The position numbers and the translations under genes are program-made. Positions 1 to 11,729 of a stretch of 64,000 nucleotides of DNA are shown piece after piece (position 1 is the stretch's first letter; each line of letters begins with the position of its first letter). The stretch covers positions 36,227,312 to 36,291,311 of the forward strand of contig NC_089232.1 in NCBI RefSeq assembly GCF_963924675.1, in the 5' to 3' direction. Source of the DNA: Phocoena phocoena. Lineage: Eukaryota; Chordata; Mammalia; Artiodactyla; Phocoenidae. Below the pieces are notes generated by a model. The model did not search any database. It worked only from the letters and a program-made list of their open reading frames with translations, and was not told the origin of the DNA.

Positions 1-335
1 CCAAAATTCTCCTCCTCTGTATTGTCAATCTTCTTTGGTAGTGTCATCATTCACAAAATCACCTAAAGAAGAAATTTTCTAGTTATTTTTTGCTCTTTCT
101 CCACCAACCACATTCTGGCCCAGCCAAGAAATCCTGATTATCCTCTCAAATAATCTCCATCCTCTCTCCTCCACAGCCACTAGTTAGTACACATCTGGAT
201 GGCTGCTGGCCTCTGTCTTCTCTAATTCCATCCTCATCACTGATTCTAGATGCTCTAAAGGTCATATTTGATCATGGAGCTCCCATGCTTAAAAACCATT
301 GGTAGCTCCCCAGGGCCTGTAGAATATGAGGCTGC
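1..335 (+). repeat. L2 LINE fragment
   Basis: The text from about 150 (TCCATCCTCTCTCCTCCACAG) through CATATTTGATCATGGAGCTC and AAAAACCATTGGTAGCTCCCC follows the L2 3' region. The copy is diverged. Confidence 0.5.
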
Positions 336-1419
336 ATTGCTTTTGGGAACCAGGCAGGGTATAGATAAATGAATGAGTGAATGAATAGAAACAAAGAGAT
401 GGGGAAGAGGAATTGGGGGTAAGAGAGTTTTATTGAATTCCTGTCATGGGGGAGACCACCCACTGTAATCCTGTAAGCTCTACTGTGCCCTGTAGTTGAA
501 TTCCAATCCACACAAGGGGATAAAATTGTATTTAAAATCTTTTATTCCTCTATTCATGCCACCCCAGCCAGGCATGCTTCCAATTTCCTTCCTCACTCTC
601 CTTATAGATTCCAAGAGCACTTCACACTGCTTCCCTGAGACCCACATGAGTGAGAAATGAAGTGCCATGTGGTCAGCTCCATGTAGCCTAGCAGACTGTC
701 CCCCAGGGTGTCTTTCTGTAGTTAGTTGGGCGGGTGCAAAATTCTAACCAGTTTTCCCTTCTAGCCCTGCCTAGCCTCTTGCTAGAGAGAAGAATGTGGT
801 CTTAGAAGGGGAGAAATATTTCCTCTTTTAACACAGTCCCTTGTCTTATACTCACCTTAGAAAATGACCACTTTTTCTGAACACTCACACACAAACACAC
901 ACACACACACTGCTTAGCTTCCTATAAAAACTGCTGTTATTGTGTTTTTGTCCTTAGGATCTGCATTTTGGGGGTGGTTGGCCCTTGCTGCTGCACTTGA
1001 CAGGAGCTGACAAGTAACCACTTGTGGGTGTCACAGATGCTGTGACTGGACTGTCTCAGGGATGAGGTGATGAGAAGCTGGTTTGGTGTTTGTGCACCCA
1101 GGCAACCGTCATGTTTACTTGCTGTCTCTTTGGTAGGCTTCCAAACCAGCTGCACCACACCTGGTTAACACTGGGCTCCACACTGGCTACTGACGGGTTC
1201 TCCTGCCAGTTGTGAGGAATTACTACTTTTCACTTGAGAAATTGTGGTTTCATTGGAGTAGTTTTACAGACACACATCAGAATTTCGCCTGACAAAAATC
1301 CTAAATGCCCAACGAGGTGGTGTCCTGGTTGGGTGTGTCCTGCTCCCAATCAGACTGTCTGCTCCTCTGCTTGAGAGGCTGATATATATTGTGCTTATCA
1401 ACCCATTTGGATCTGTTGA
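336..1419. other. Intergenic, no gene recognised
   Basis: Unassigned sequence with a short CA repeat at about 881-910. The open frames present are short and resemble nothing known to me. Confidence 0.6.
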
Positions 1420-1650
1420 GATCCTACTGTGTGTTTGGCATGGATCTAGACCTCAGGAACCCAAAGATAAATAAGGTATGGTCGGCCAGGAGTGATAACT
1501 AGGTGAATAGGTGAATATATTGCAGGGCCATAGGGCTAGAAAAGCAGGCAGAAGTAAAGTGCTGTGGGAGCACAGAGGAGGTGGAGGGCAACTGGGGACA
1601 GTTTGTGGAATGGAGGATATTTGAGCTGGGTGTAAAAGGCAAAGAAGAAC
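1420..1650 (-). repeat. L2 LINE fragment, antisense
   Basis: Shows the typical reversed L2 3' end (CCTACTGTGTGTTTGGCATGG followed by a GATAAATAAGG block), then GAGGATATTTGAGCTGGG. Confidence 0.5.
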
Positions 1651-1659
1651 GTTTGAAGA

Positions 1660-1885
1660 AGAACAGCACATGCCAGGCACTGTGCTTGGTGCTTTACCTC
1701 CATTGACTCATAGGAGTGCTCACAACAACCCTGTGAGAGGAACTATTATTACCCCCATTTTACAGATGAAGAAGCAGAGGCTTCTGGAGGGTAAGTCACT
1801 TGCCTAAGGTCACATACCTAGTAAGTCAAGAAGCTGGGATGTAAGATATTGCCATGTGTGTAGTACACACTCAGTAATCATTAGA
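1660..1885 (-). repeat. MIR SINE, antisense
   Basis: Contains CCAGGCACTGTGCTTGGTGC, CCCCCATTTTACAGATGAAG and CTTGCCTAAGGTCACATACC in the MIR reverse-complement order. A long, well-preserved copy. Confidence 0.85.
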
Positions 1886-2839
1886 TATTATTATTTTATT
1901 ATTAGAATTATTAAGCCCAGGGCTACTGCCTCTAAAGCCCATGTCCCTGAGACAGTATTATCATGGCTCCAGCAGCATGTGAAAGAAGCAAATGTCTGAG
2001 TCTTACCCTAGATCACTAAGGCATGAGTCCTTTTTGGTGGCATTCTTAAGGTTCTGAGTTAAAACTTGGAGCCTTGCTAAATTATGAAGAAGGAAGACTT
2101 GGTCTTTGGATTCCATAGGTCATAGAAGTGCCCCTGACCCCCTTATGCACTCCTCTTCCTTCAGGCTGCTCCTTCTACTCTTTCCCCATTTCTGAAGAAT
2201 CTGTTTCTTGATAAATGATCAGACGGTTCAAGTCCAAATCTTAGAATTTGAAACGTGGAAAAAGCCATGGAGATCATTTGGTTTAGATCCTTGATTTTAC
2301 AGATGCAAAAACTGAGGCTGAATTAACCAAGTTTCTCAAGTGAAAAAGGGAGTTACATTAGCTTTCAGGGGTGGAACTAGCTTCAAGGGTGAAAAACAAA
2401 TGTCATTAGTTTATTTGTGCTCTTTTTAATCTCAGATCTTTTGTCTCTGCTTCAAAATGTGATGTCTTCAATTGTTCCTGGTACAACTGGAGTTCTTTTT
2501 TTATGGTTGGTAGAGGATATGGCCAGGCTACATCATTCCATGTTAGTGATTTCAGGTGAAAGAGAGAACTTCTGTCTCCTTGTTTCAGTATATATAAATC
2601 CCAGGGAGAGACTCTGATTGGCCCAGCTTGGGTCACATGGCTACTTCTTGGACCAATCACGTGGCCAACTGGATATGTGGCGATGATTGATGACCTGGGT
2701 CTCATGTTATCCCAGTGTGGGGTGGGGTGGGGATGGCAGGCATTAAGGAGAGTGATCTTACCAGAATCATGTGTGCCTTTATAGAGGGAGGAGGGTTGCT
2801 CTCACCAGAAGGGCAGTGAGGTAATCAGCCTTCTAGGTT
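1886..2839. other. Intergenic, no gene recognised
   Basis: Contains a MIR/L2-like remnant around 2240-2330 (GATTTTACAGATGCAAAAACTG). Otherwise unassigned. Confidence 0.5.
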
Positions 2840-3385
2840 CCCAGAGATCACCACTTCCTGATGTCTAGGCCTTCATGTAATCCCCTCCCCTTGAGTGTGA
2901 GCTTGACCTAGCGATTCACTTCTAATGAATAGAATATGGCAAATGTGATGGGATATTCCTTCTGACATTATTTTACTGAAGTCTGTGATTCCCCCTTTTT
3001 CCCTTGCTCACTCGGATGAAGCCAGCTCCCATGTTATAAGCTGCCCTATGGAAAGGCTCATGTGGCAAGAAACTGAGGACCACCTCTGGCCAATAGCCAG
3101 TAAGGAACTAAGACCCTCAATCCAATAGCCCACAAGGACCTGAGTCCTGCCAATAACCACTGACAGAGCTTGGGAGTGGATGTTTCCCACCTGAACCTTG
3201 AGTGAGGGCAGCCCTGGCCGACTCCTTGATTGCAGCCTGTGAGAGACCCTGAGCTGGACGATCCAGCTAAGCTACACTCACATTCCTGACCCATAGGAAC
3301 TGTGAGGTCATCAATGTACATTGCTTTAAGCTGCTAAGTTTCGGAGTAATTTGTTATGCAGCAACAGAAAACTTAAACAGGGAGG
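2840..3385 (+). mobile_element. MLT1-type (MaLR) solo LTR
   Basis: Order of blocks matches an MLT1-like LTR: AATCCCCTCCCCTTGAGTGTG, AATATGGCAAATGTGATGGG, GATTGCAGCCTGTGAGAGAC, then TTTAAGCTGCTAAGTTTCGG near the 3' end. No internal retroviral sequence is present. The same subfamily appears antisense at 62216-62790. Confidence 0.75.
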
Positions 3386-3639
3386 AAGGACATTCAGCAG
3401 ACAGAAAAAATACACAGATATCCGCTGCAGAACCTACTAGTACACAAAACACCATCATTGTTCTGGTTTCTGAATGTCCTGAGCTTTCCTTATCAGACTT
3501 TTCCTGCCAGCTCTGTCTTCCTGCCTGCCTGTGTTACCCTTTCATTCTTCATAACTTTTATTTCTTTCCATTCTCCTTGCCTTTGTGAGAGCCAGCAGGA
3601 AAGGGAAAGGAACAGGGAAGAGACATATGTTGAGAAACT

Positions 3640-3872
3640 AACAATAATGAGGGCCTACTATGTGTCAAGCACTTTGCAGCCCACTTTCCATGACTCGTCT
3701 CATTTAATCATCTCCCCAAACCCCATGAGGCTGGTTTTACTAGTTCTATTTCATAGATAAGAAACTTGAAGCGTGGAGAGTTGACATAACTTTCTCAAGA
3801 TCACTTATCAGGAAAGTGGCAGTGATGGGACACAAGCAAAGCATGTTGGTTCCACTGCAGCACGCTGCCTCC
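3640..3872 (-). repeat. MIR SINE, antisense
   Basis: GGCCTACTATGTGTCAAGCA, TCATTTAATCATCTCCCC and TTTCATAGATAAGAAACTTG appear in reversed MIR order. Confidence 0.8.
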
Positions 3873-5359
3873 TGGCATGCAGGTAATTGTTCTTATACAA
3901 TAATAGGTCCACTTGTTCCTGCTGATGGGGCACGGAGCTAACTCCAACATTAGGCCTTCATTCAGAGAGGGCTGACCAGTTTGATTGTACAGCTTTGACA
4001 GAATTACTCTGTTCTTTTCTTTCTGTGCCAACAGGTAAATTTCTAACCAGAACTGCTGCCAGCTAAACAAATCCCTTGGGGAAGGAATCCCTTCTTCATT
4101 CTCCAAGTCAGATGGCTTCTGTGTTAAGCCAAAGGTTGAATGTGCCAGGGAGGATGCAGTGCCACCTGCTCCCACGGGTGCCTGCAACAGCCCACCCCAG
4201 TGGAGAAGGACAACCAGGAATTTTGGGGCCCAGAGAGATTGTCCCAGGCCTACTCACCAAGAAGCGGGAGCCCTCAGCCTTGGCTTCTGCCACAGCAAAT
4301 GGGACACATGATGGAGTGGAGGGGTTCTATTTGCAGATATAACTCTGATTCCTTCACCAAGATGGCACCATAAAGCCTTATCAGCTGAACAAGAGAAACC
4401 AAGAACAGAGACTAGACTGTAGGCCTAGTTTCAGAGACAGAGAAAAACAATTTCCCTGAAATGCCATTCTGAGCCATGTGAGTCATAGCTGAACTGCCAA
4501 GGGAAGCATTTTTAGAACATCACAGAGGGGACAGTCATAGGCCTAAGCCTTTAAAGAACTACATTTTTTTAAACATCAACTGCTTTTTCCCTGGAGGGAG
4601 TCCTTCTAATAGGGAGTATAGAAATGGATAATTAATAATTGTGATATTGAGAAAGTGGCCTAAAAAGGAAAAAAATTACATGGAACCAGCTTCTCATCCA
4701 AGACATGCCTCTTCCCTCCCTGCTTTGCTCTGATCTAGGGATGCAGTGATGCTTAGCTCAAGTTTCCAGACCCCAGCTCTCACAGTCCTTACCAACTTAC
4801 ACTTGCATTTCATCATCAGTCTGATTTATAGAGCTGAGAGTCACGTTTTATCAGGGAACCACTAACGTGGAAATGTATCACAAATTCTTTTTCCTCCATT
4901 TGTATTTTCAATATTCTGTGTTAATTACCATAATCTTTTCCTCATGACAAACACGTGATGTATTTGTGCGTGTACCAGTGTTGAGCACATACCTTCTGTG
5001 TACCAGTAGCCTAATTAGAAAAACATGGGGGGAAGGAATTGGATGTATTAGGTTTGAAGGCAGAACTGCCTCCACATTTCTGGACAAGTCACTCATTTTC
5101 AGTTTCCACCCTTTCTTTAAGTATTTCTCCCAGGCTCATCTTCCATCTCCACTGCCCCTGAATTCCAAGCTTTTTCTGTCCCTGCTCGTTGGGCTGTTCT
5201 GCTGCCTCCTTCAGATTCTCCAAGGTCCCCTCTCTGCTGGGACTATGACCTGCTGAGGCCACATCTTCTCAATACTGTAGCTGACCCCAGAATGGATGAG
5301 ATACTTTTTGCTCAGCTCCTGCAGCTGGGGGTGTTCTTGTCAGGCTCACTTTCCAAGAG
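3873..5359. other. Intergenic, no gene recognised
   Basis: I see no repeat family or gene here. The open frames on both strands near 4080-4370 overlap each other and resemble no protein I know. Confidence 0.6.
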
Positions 5360-5605
5360 TTGCTAATAATGAGAACCGTCGTTGCGCGCTTAGTATACGC
5401 TAGGCTGTGTTAAGCTCTTTATGTACTTTGTTTTCATTAATCCTCACAAGAAGCTTGTCCCTCTGGTCATCCTCCTTTACAAATGCAAACACTGTGGAAC
5501 AGAGATGTTAAATAACAAGCCCAGAGGCGCAAATCTAGTAGTGGTGCTGGAAGTTGAATGCAGTCAACTGGCTCCAAAGCCCCTATTCTGCACCATGATG
5601 CTATT
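5360..5605 (-). repeat. MIR SINE, antisense
   Basis: Diverged MIR reverse complement: TTAATCCTCACAAGAAGCTTG, CTCCTTTACAAATGCAAAC, then GCAGTCAACTGGCTCCAAAG. Confidence 0.7.
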
Positions 5606-6264
5606 GGTTGGTTCCAGATCTTAGTCCATTTCCTGAAGGGTCCTTTGGGTCCTAGTTGTTTGGGTCAGGTACAGCTGTATCGTGGGATAAGACAGGTATT
5701 CAATAAATTCTATTGAAGAAGCTAGTGTTGAACATCCACTGGGGGTGCAAAGCACTGTTAACTAGCAAACCTGGGGTGTGGGTTTTGGTGTGGAGATGAA
5801 GCATGCTAATCTTTCATTGAATGATTGGGAAGGGAATCCTTTTGCTTGCAAGTAGATCTGACCTGCGACAAAATTATGAGGTCTCTGTGTGTCCCATTGT
5901 CTGGCACTTCTTGAACTCTGTTCTGTTCTGTCTTCAACTTAGCTGGCTTTTCCTTCTCCTCCACCCTGTATTTTCTCTCTGTGCTCTCCACCCAGCACTT
6001 CACTCAGAAATAGGTCACATGCACCCCAGTGCATCTTTGTTGTAAGCCTTATCTTCAGATTATCCAGGAGTGCATTCTTTAACATTTATTTAGCCACCTG
6101 GCTCTGGAGAGGCCGTGATGAGTCATGGTGTCCCCAACTTCACTGAGCTTATACTTTGGTAGGTGAAGGCTGACATGAGTTCGTATAATAAGATACAATG
6201 AAATGAGAACTCTAAAGGGGAATACATAATATAAGGTAGGACCCCAAGCTGATTAATAAAAGGC
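5606..6264. other. Intergenic, with a possible L2 trace
   Basis: Around 6115-6240 the sequence resembles antisense L2 (CTTCACTGAGCTTATACTTT). The rest is unassigned. Confidence 0.4.
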
Positions 6265-6415
6265 ACTGTTATTTTCTGGTATGATGGAAATATTATAAAT
6301 CTTGATTGGAATATTGGTTGCATAGGGAATATATATCTTCAAAGCTCATCAAATTGTGCATTGAAGACCTGTACGTTTCTTTGTGTGTAAATATTACCTG
6401 AGTAAAACCTGTGTT
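6265..6415 (+). repeat. Old L1 (L1M/ME-type) 3' end
   Basis: TGGTATGATGGAAATATTAT, CTTGATTGGAATATTGGTTG and a terminal block ending AAATATTACCTGAGTAAAAC match the 3' UTR end of ancient L1s. Confidence 0.65.
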
Positions 6416-6524
6416 TTGTTTTTTTTTCTTGCTTTTGTTTTTTGTCTAAGAAATGAAAAAAGAATCATCAGTAAGCAGACACAGAGTCATTCCCAAGTGC
6501 CATTTGGTCAGTCATCTAAGAGCC

Positions 6525-6640
6525 ATTCATTCAGCAAATATTTATTGAGCACCTAATAGGTACTAGGACTGTTCTAGAATCCATCAGTGAAGAGACAAAC
6601 GTCCCTGTCTTCATGAAGCTTACATTTTACCAGAACCCTT
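6525..6640 (-). repeat. L2 LINE fragment, antisense
   Basis: ATTCATTCAGCAAATATTTA, TTGAGCACCTAATAGGTAC and CTTCATGAAGCTTACATTTT are the reversed L2 3' terminus. Confidence 0.8.
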
Positions 6641-7176
6641 TGGGGGCAGAGGAGAGAGAGATTTCCCCTGGTCTCAGCTGGAGTGCTGGGATGCTCTGAT
6701 CCCAGGTGGCCCTGTGATCTATGAAAAAGGGGGATTAGTGAAAAAGACTCACAAAGCAGGAAACAAGAAGTCGTCACAAGCTTCATAGCCTAGAACTTCT
6801 CTTTCAGGTGGAGCCCAGAGAAGAGTCTGCAAATCTTCCAGCCCCAACTCCAGAGTCTCCCGGTGACTTTCGGGAGGCAGCATCCACATCACCTCCCACC
6901 AGCCACTCCATGGGCTGAGAAGACAGCACCTCCACCAGAGGGCCTGGGCTCTCTTCCGGCGCATCTGCGAACAGGGCGTGGGCTCTGGCCAAAGCCCCAA
7001 ACCAGAAGGTGGAAACTTTTGCTGAGCACTGGGAGAGGCGGGGAGGTGTTGGTGTTTTAGAAACCAAACCTATGTCCTTAGAAACACCGCAGAAGGGCTC
7101 AGCAGAGCAGCCAGGAGTTGGATGGTGCTGCAGTGAATCACAGAAACTCCAGGGAAGAAGAGGCCATCAGAGAGGG
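6641..7176. other. Intergenic, no gene recognised
   Basis: Moderately GC-rich. Several overlapping open frames of 65-106 codons occur on both strands at 6749-7067, but none resembles a protein I know. Confidence 0.55.
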
Positions 7177-7182
7177 GAGGCA

Positions 7183-7190
<8 letters not shown>

Positions 7191-7214
<24 letters not shown>

Positions 7215-7408
7215 ATTTGCGGTATGCGGGCCTCTCACTGTCGCGGCCTCCCCCACCGCGGAGCACAGGCTCCGGACGCGCAGGTCCAGCGGCCATGGCC
7301 CAAGAGCCCAGCCGCCCCGCGGCATGTGAGACCCTCCCAGACCGGGCACGAACCCGCGTCCCTGCATCGGCAGGCGGACTCCCAACCACTGCGCCACCAG
7401 GGAAGCCC
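7191..7408 (-). mobile_element. CHR-type tRNA-derived SINE
   Basis: Antisense copy: a poly(T) run, then GCGGTATGCGGGCCTCTCAC through to GCGCCACCAGGGAAGCCC, the reversed tRNA-related head. It is flanked by an exact 14-15 bp TSD (GAGGCAGGCTCTTT at 7177-7190 and from 7409). The intact TSD and long A-tail show a fairly recent insertion. Any open frames over it are not genes. Confidence 0.92.
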
Positions 7409-7423
7409 GAGGCAGGCTCTTTT

Positions 7424-8103
7424 GAAGTCTCAAAATCTTTGTTAAATAAAGGATCCAAGAGGCCTTGATCATAGAGCAAAGTTTAATAACGTTATATATA
7501 ATAAAGGAAAATGAAGCAACATATAGCTATTGTTAGTTAAAAATGACCTAAGGGACGTATAATCTTTGAATTTACAAAGATAGCACAACTTATGCAATAA
7601 ATCATATTTGCAGTTAATCTTTTTTTCAGTAGCAACAATAAGATGATTTTACAGGGTAGAGTTGGGGTTGCAGTTTGTGAGACTTGCCATAACATTTCTC
7701 AGCTCTCTTTCCAATTTTTGCTCTTCCTATAACCCTGTTTTTTTTTTTTTTTGTCATTTAGTTTACCACAGTCACATTGTCTGCTTTCTCTTCCATTTTT
7801 GAAAACATATAAAACTTCCAAGTGATACGGGAACTTCATTTGGAAGTTGAATAAGTGAAAAGAATTGAATTCAGAAAGTTTCCTTAAACCTAAAAACATG
7901 GAAAACTTCAGCAATGTTACGAAAATGACCAAAATGCCCCAATGACCCGAGGAATAAGCGAGCATCCAAGTTCTTCCCGAGCACATCGGAACCCTTCTCC
8001 AGAGGTGGTCTCATCCACTGGTTTGCCCAGCACAGCATGCTGCACTGCAAGGGGAAAGAGAGATCAACACACTTTTGGAATTTGGAAAGCTGATGTATTT
8101 TTG
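7424..8103. other. Intergenic, no gene recognised
   Basis: AT-rich with an interrupted T-run at about 7739-7753. The 95-codon minus-strand frame at 7699-7986 contains this T-run as a polylysine stretch and looks fortuitous. Confidence 0.55.
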
Positions 8104-8315
8104 CAGGAATTGTCAAATTTTTCTGTAAAGGTCTGGATAGTAAATGGTTCAGGCATTGTGGGTTACTGTGGGCTCCGTCAAAATTTTTCAACGCTGCCAT
8201 TATCACAGGAACGCCGCCAAAGACAATATGGGCATGGCTGTGTTCCAATAAAACTTTATTTACAAAAACAGGCATGGGTTGGATTTAACCCACAGGACGT
8301 TTGCCAGTCTCTGGA
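8104..8315. mobile_element. hAT-Charlie MER-type relic
   Basis: Contains TTTTTCTGTAAAGGTCTGG, AGGCATTGTGGGTTACTGTG, TGGGCATGGCTGTGTTCCAA and AAAACTTTATTTACAAAAAC, the well-known blocks of a MER DNA transposon. I did not fix the subfamily. Confidence 0.75.
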
Positions 8316-8379
8316 TTATTGGTTCCATGACAGCAGGCCAGAGACAACTCCAAACAGGAGTTGGGGAAGAAGGGCTGAA

Positions 8380-8830
8380 CAATGGAGTCAGGGACTGCTA
8401 TGTTCACTAGCATTTCCTTTTCCTTATGGACATGTACGTGGCCTATATTTTCCCAGCCTCTCTCATAGTTAGGTGGGGCTACGTGACTGAGTTCTGAATA
8501 CTAGTGGCATATGAATGGAAATAAAGTCTGCCATTTTCAGGCCTGGATTCTTAACAACATCCCAGGAGATCTCTGTGTTCTCACTTGCTCTTCCCTTATC
8601 TGCTGGCTGGGTACAGAGGATCCGGTGGAGAACTCTGAGACTCTGGAAGTAAGGTATGCCAAGTGGCAAGAGCACTTGGTAGAAGAAACCTAGGTTCCCA
8701 GATAACGGGGTGGAGCACAGCTTCTTGCCAACACCCTTGAACTTTGACAGGAAGTGGGCATTAACTTTTTATTTTGCAAATCACTGAGAATTGGGGGCCT
8801 GTTGATAGAGCAGCCAGGGTTATCAACTGT
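8380..8830 (+). mobile_element. Probable MaLR LTR (MLT1J-like)
   Basis: GGGGCTACGTGACTGAGTTC, CCATTTTCAGGCCTGGATTC and a 3' block with CTTTGACAGGAAGTGGGCAT in MLT1J-like order. It is diverged. Confidence 0.55.
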
Positions 8831-9384
8831 AATACAGAATCCAAGGATCATGTTACTTTGTGGTACAGCAACTCCCCTCTGAAAACCCAGACATTGAATA
8901 CAACATGCACTTTTGAACCTGTGGTGAGGGTGGGATTGAAATCAGCAGAATTTTTTGAATTTGGGGATTAAAAAAAAACAGTCAGAACCTGAGATCGTGC
9001 CCTAACTGCAAATTCAGGAGTCTTTTAAAAGGAGTTTTCAAATGTTTTCTGTAAAATGAATCTATCTGATTTTCATAGAAGCTTTGTGAGCAAGGGTACT
9101 CATTAGAGCTCTTCAGTTATGAGAAGCCGAGACCATTTAAGCTAGCATGAGTAAAATTGGGGAATTTATGGTAAAAAGATAAAAGCATTTCCTTAGACTT
9201 GAAGATAGGCATAAAGCTTAGCCTCAGGCCAGGCCAGGCCAGGGTTCAGGAACTGGAAATCCATCAGGATTGTCTCTCAGCTCTGCCTCTCCCAGCAAGC
9301 TGCTCTGTTCTTCTGTAGCCCAGCTTCTTCTCTGGCCAGCTTCCTCTCTGGCCAAGCCCAGAAACTAAGGTTTTTCATTTCTTC
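8831..9384. other. Intergenic, no gene recognised
   Basis: Contains a short GGCCA tandem (three to four units) near 9226-9243. Nothing else stands out. Confidence 0.6.
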
Positions 9385-9401
9385 CTTAAAAAAATCAACC
9401 C

Positions 9402-10146
9402 ATTCATCTCTCGATGGACATTTAGGTTGCTTCCATGTCCTGGCTATTATAAATAGAGCTGCCATGAACATTGTGGTACATGACTCTTTTTGAATTATGG
9501 TTTTCTCAGGGTATATGCCCAGGGGTGGGATTGCTGGGTCATATGGTAGTTCTATTTGTAGTTTTTTAAGGAACCTCCATACTGTTTTTCATAGTAGCTG
9601 TATCAATTTACATTCCCACCAACAGTGCAAGAGCGTTCCCTTTTCTCCACACCCTCTCCAGCATTTACTGTTTGTAGATTTTTTGATGATGGCCTTTCTG
9701 ACCGGTGTGAGGTGATACCTCATTGTAGTTTTAATTTGCATTTCTCTAATGATTAGTGATGTTGAGCATCCTTTCATGTGTTTGTTGCCAGTCTGTATAT
9801 CTTCTTTGGAGAAATGTCTATTTAGGTCTTCTGCCCATTTTTGGATTGGGTTGTTTGTTTTTTGATATTGAGCTGCATGAGTTGCTTGTATATTTTGGAA
9901 ATTAATCCTTTGTCAGTTGATTCATTTGCAAATATTTTCTCCCATTCTGAGGGCTGTCTTTTCATCTTGCTTATGGTTTCCTCTGCTGTGCAAAAGCTTT
10001 TAAATTTCATTAGGTCCCATTTGTTTATTTTGGGGTTTATTTGCATTACTTCAGGAGGTGGGTCAAGAAGGATCTTGCTGTGATTTATGTCATAGAGTGT
10101 TCTGCCTATGTTTTCCTCTAAGAGTTTTATAGTGTCTGGCCTTACA
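9402..10146 (-). mobile_element. L1 insertion, inverted 5' segment
   Basis: In minus orientation this encodes the C-terminal part of L1 ORF2p, for example [19 protein letters not shown] near 9900-9960 and [17 protein letters not shown] near 9600-9650. It belongs to the same insertion as 10147-10735, which reads in the opposite direction. Both share the flanking repeat AAAAAAATCAACCCA at about 9386-9400 and 10736-10750. Not a functional gene. Confidence 0.93.
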
Positions 10147-10735
10147 TTGACAGATGAATGGATAAAGATGTGGCACATATATACAATGGACTATTACTCA
10201 GCCATAAAAGGAAACGAAATTGAGTTATTTGTAGTGAGGTGGGTGGACCTAGAGACTGTCATACAGAGTGAAGTAAGTCAGAAAGAGAAAAACAAATACC
10301 GTATGCTAACACATATATATGGAATCTAAAAATAAAAAAAAGGTTCTGATGAACCTAGTGGCAGGACAGGAATAAAGATGCAGACGTAGAGAATGGACTT
10401 GAGGACGTGGTGGGGGTGGGGAAGGGAAGCTGAGACGAAGTGAGAGAGTAACATTGACATACATACACTACCAAATGTAAAATAGATAGCTACTGGGAAG
10501 CAGCAGCATAGCACAGGGAGATCAGCTCAGTGCTTTGTGACCACCTAGAGGGGTGGGATAGGGAGGGTGGGAGGGAGCCCCAAGAGGGAGGGTATATGGG
10601 GACATATGTATACATACAGCTGATTCACTTTGTTATACAGCAGAAACTAACACAACATTGTAAAACAATTATACTCCAGTAAAAAAATAAAATAAAAAGG
10701 TTGGGATGTATTAATAAAAAGAGTAAAGTTTAAAA
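10147..10735 (+). mobile_element. L1 insertion, 3' segment with poly(A)
   Basis: Continues L1 ORF2 where the inverted segment stops (GATGAATGGATAAAGATGTGG, then ACTATTACTCAGCCATAAAA), followed by the 3' UTR (TATACATACAGCTGATTCAC) and an A-rich tail at about 10680-10743. The two arms share about 8-10 bases (GATGAATG) at the switch point, as expected from twin priming. Confidence 0.93.
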
Positions 10736-10750
10736 AAAAAAAAATCAACC

Positions 10751-11429
10751 CAGACTGAGCCTGAACCTCCTGGTGCTTATTCTAAAATCCCAGGAGAGGA
10801 AGTCTGATTGTGCCTGGGTGAGGGTGGTGTCCACTCCCAGTCCAACCAGCTCTGGCCACGGGATATAAACACAGCCCATCCTGGGGCAACTCCCCATGCA
10901 GGTAGACAGGGCAGGTATGTTTTCCTCTTTTCATACGATTAGACATACAGGCAGGGCAGACGTTCCCACAAGGGAAGTGTGGCACAGAGACGTTAATGAC
11001 TTTCTGAAAGCCACCCAGACGCCTCAGCAGGGCTGGTACCACAGCCACCCTTTCTCTTCATCCCATTGTTCCATCTCTCACCACAGGTATCCTGCTTTCC
11101 ACACAAATTAGTAATGCCTTTTGATATTTAACAAAAGTATAGCCTTCTCCAAAAGCAGGTCTTGCTTTCCCTACTGCCCTGCCAAAGCTTTTGCTTGGTT
11201 TGTCATGACAAGCAGGAATAGGGTGTGGGAGAAAGAGGCAGGAGGGCCACGGGTTTCAGCACTGCAAGGTGCTTCGTAGACTAAAACGTTTGGAGAGCCT
11301 CTGGTATAACTCACCTTCTGGACTCTAGACTGAAAATTACCTAAGTAGTATGATTAGTACTATTTGTACTATAGTACTAAATAATACAATTAAAAATTTA
11401 AAAAATTGTATAAGTATTAATAAACCAAA
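10751..11429. other. Intergenic; small inverted repeat
   Basis: Possible faint MIR remnant at 10935-11045. A perfect 10-bp inverted repeat (TTAGTACTAT / ATAGTACTAA) lies at 11354-11363 and 11371-11380. Confidence 0.5.
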
Positions 11430-11526
11430 AGTTCTGGTGGGCAGGAATCTTACCTCTCAGTACCAACCTAGCACAGCCCTTGATACCTAGTAGTTACTCA
11501 ATACATATTTGTTGAAAGATTGAATG
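11430..11526 (+). repeat. L2 LINE 3' end
   Basis: GGGCAGGAATCTTACCTCTC, then CTAGTAGTTACTCAATACAT and ATTTGTTGAAAGATTGAATG are the L2 terminal motif. Confidence 0.75.
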
Positions 11527-11729
11527 TGTTTATGTTTCCTGAAGATAAATTAATAAAAAAAAGAAAGAAAAGAAAAATTAGAACGTACTGAGCAGCAAAA
11601 GAAAGACAATAAAATGTACACATAATCCCACAACTACCTCTTGAAATGTGTCCTTCATACGTTTTTACAAACCTTTCTCTTCCTCTCCCCCCACCTTTCT
11701 TTTCTCCTTTCTTTCATTTTACAATATTT

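Noticed and set aside
7942..8472. 176-codon plus-strand open frame
   Set aside because: It crosses a hAT MER relic and the start of an LTR-like repeat, and has no protein similarity I recognise.
9822..10178. 118-codon minus-strand frame resembling reverse transcriptase
   Set aside because: This is the L1 ORF2 C-terminal fragment of the twin-primed insertion, truncated and fused across the inversion point. It is not a host gene.
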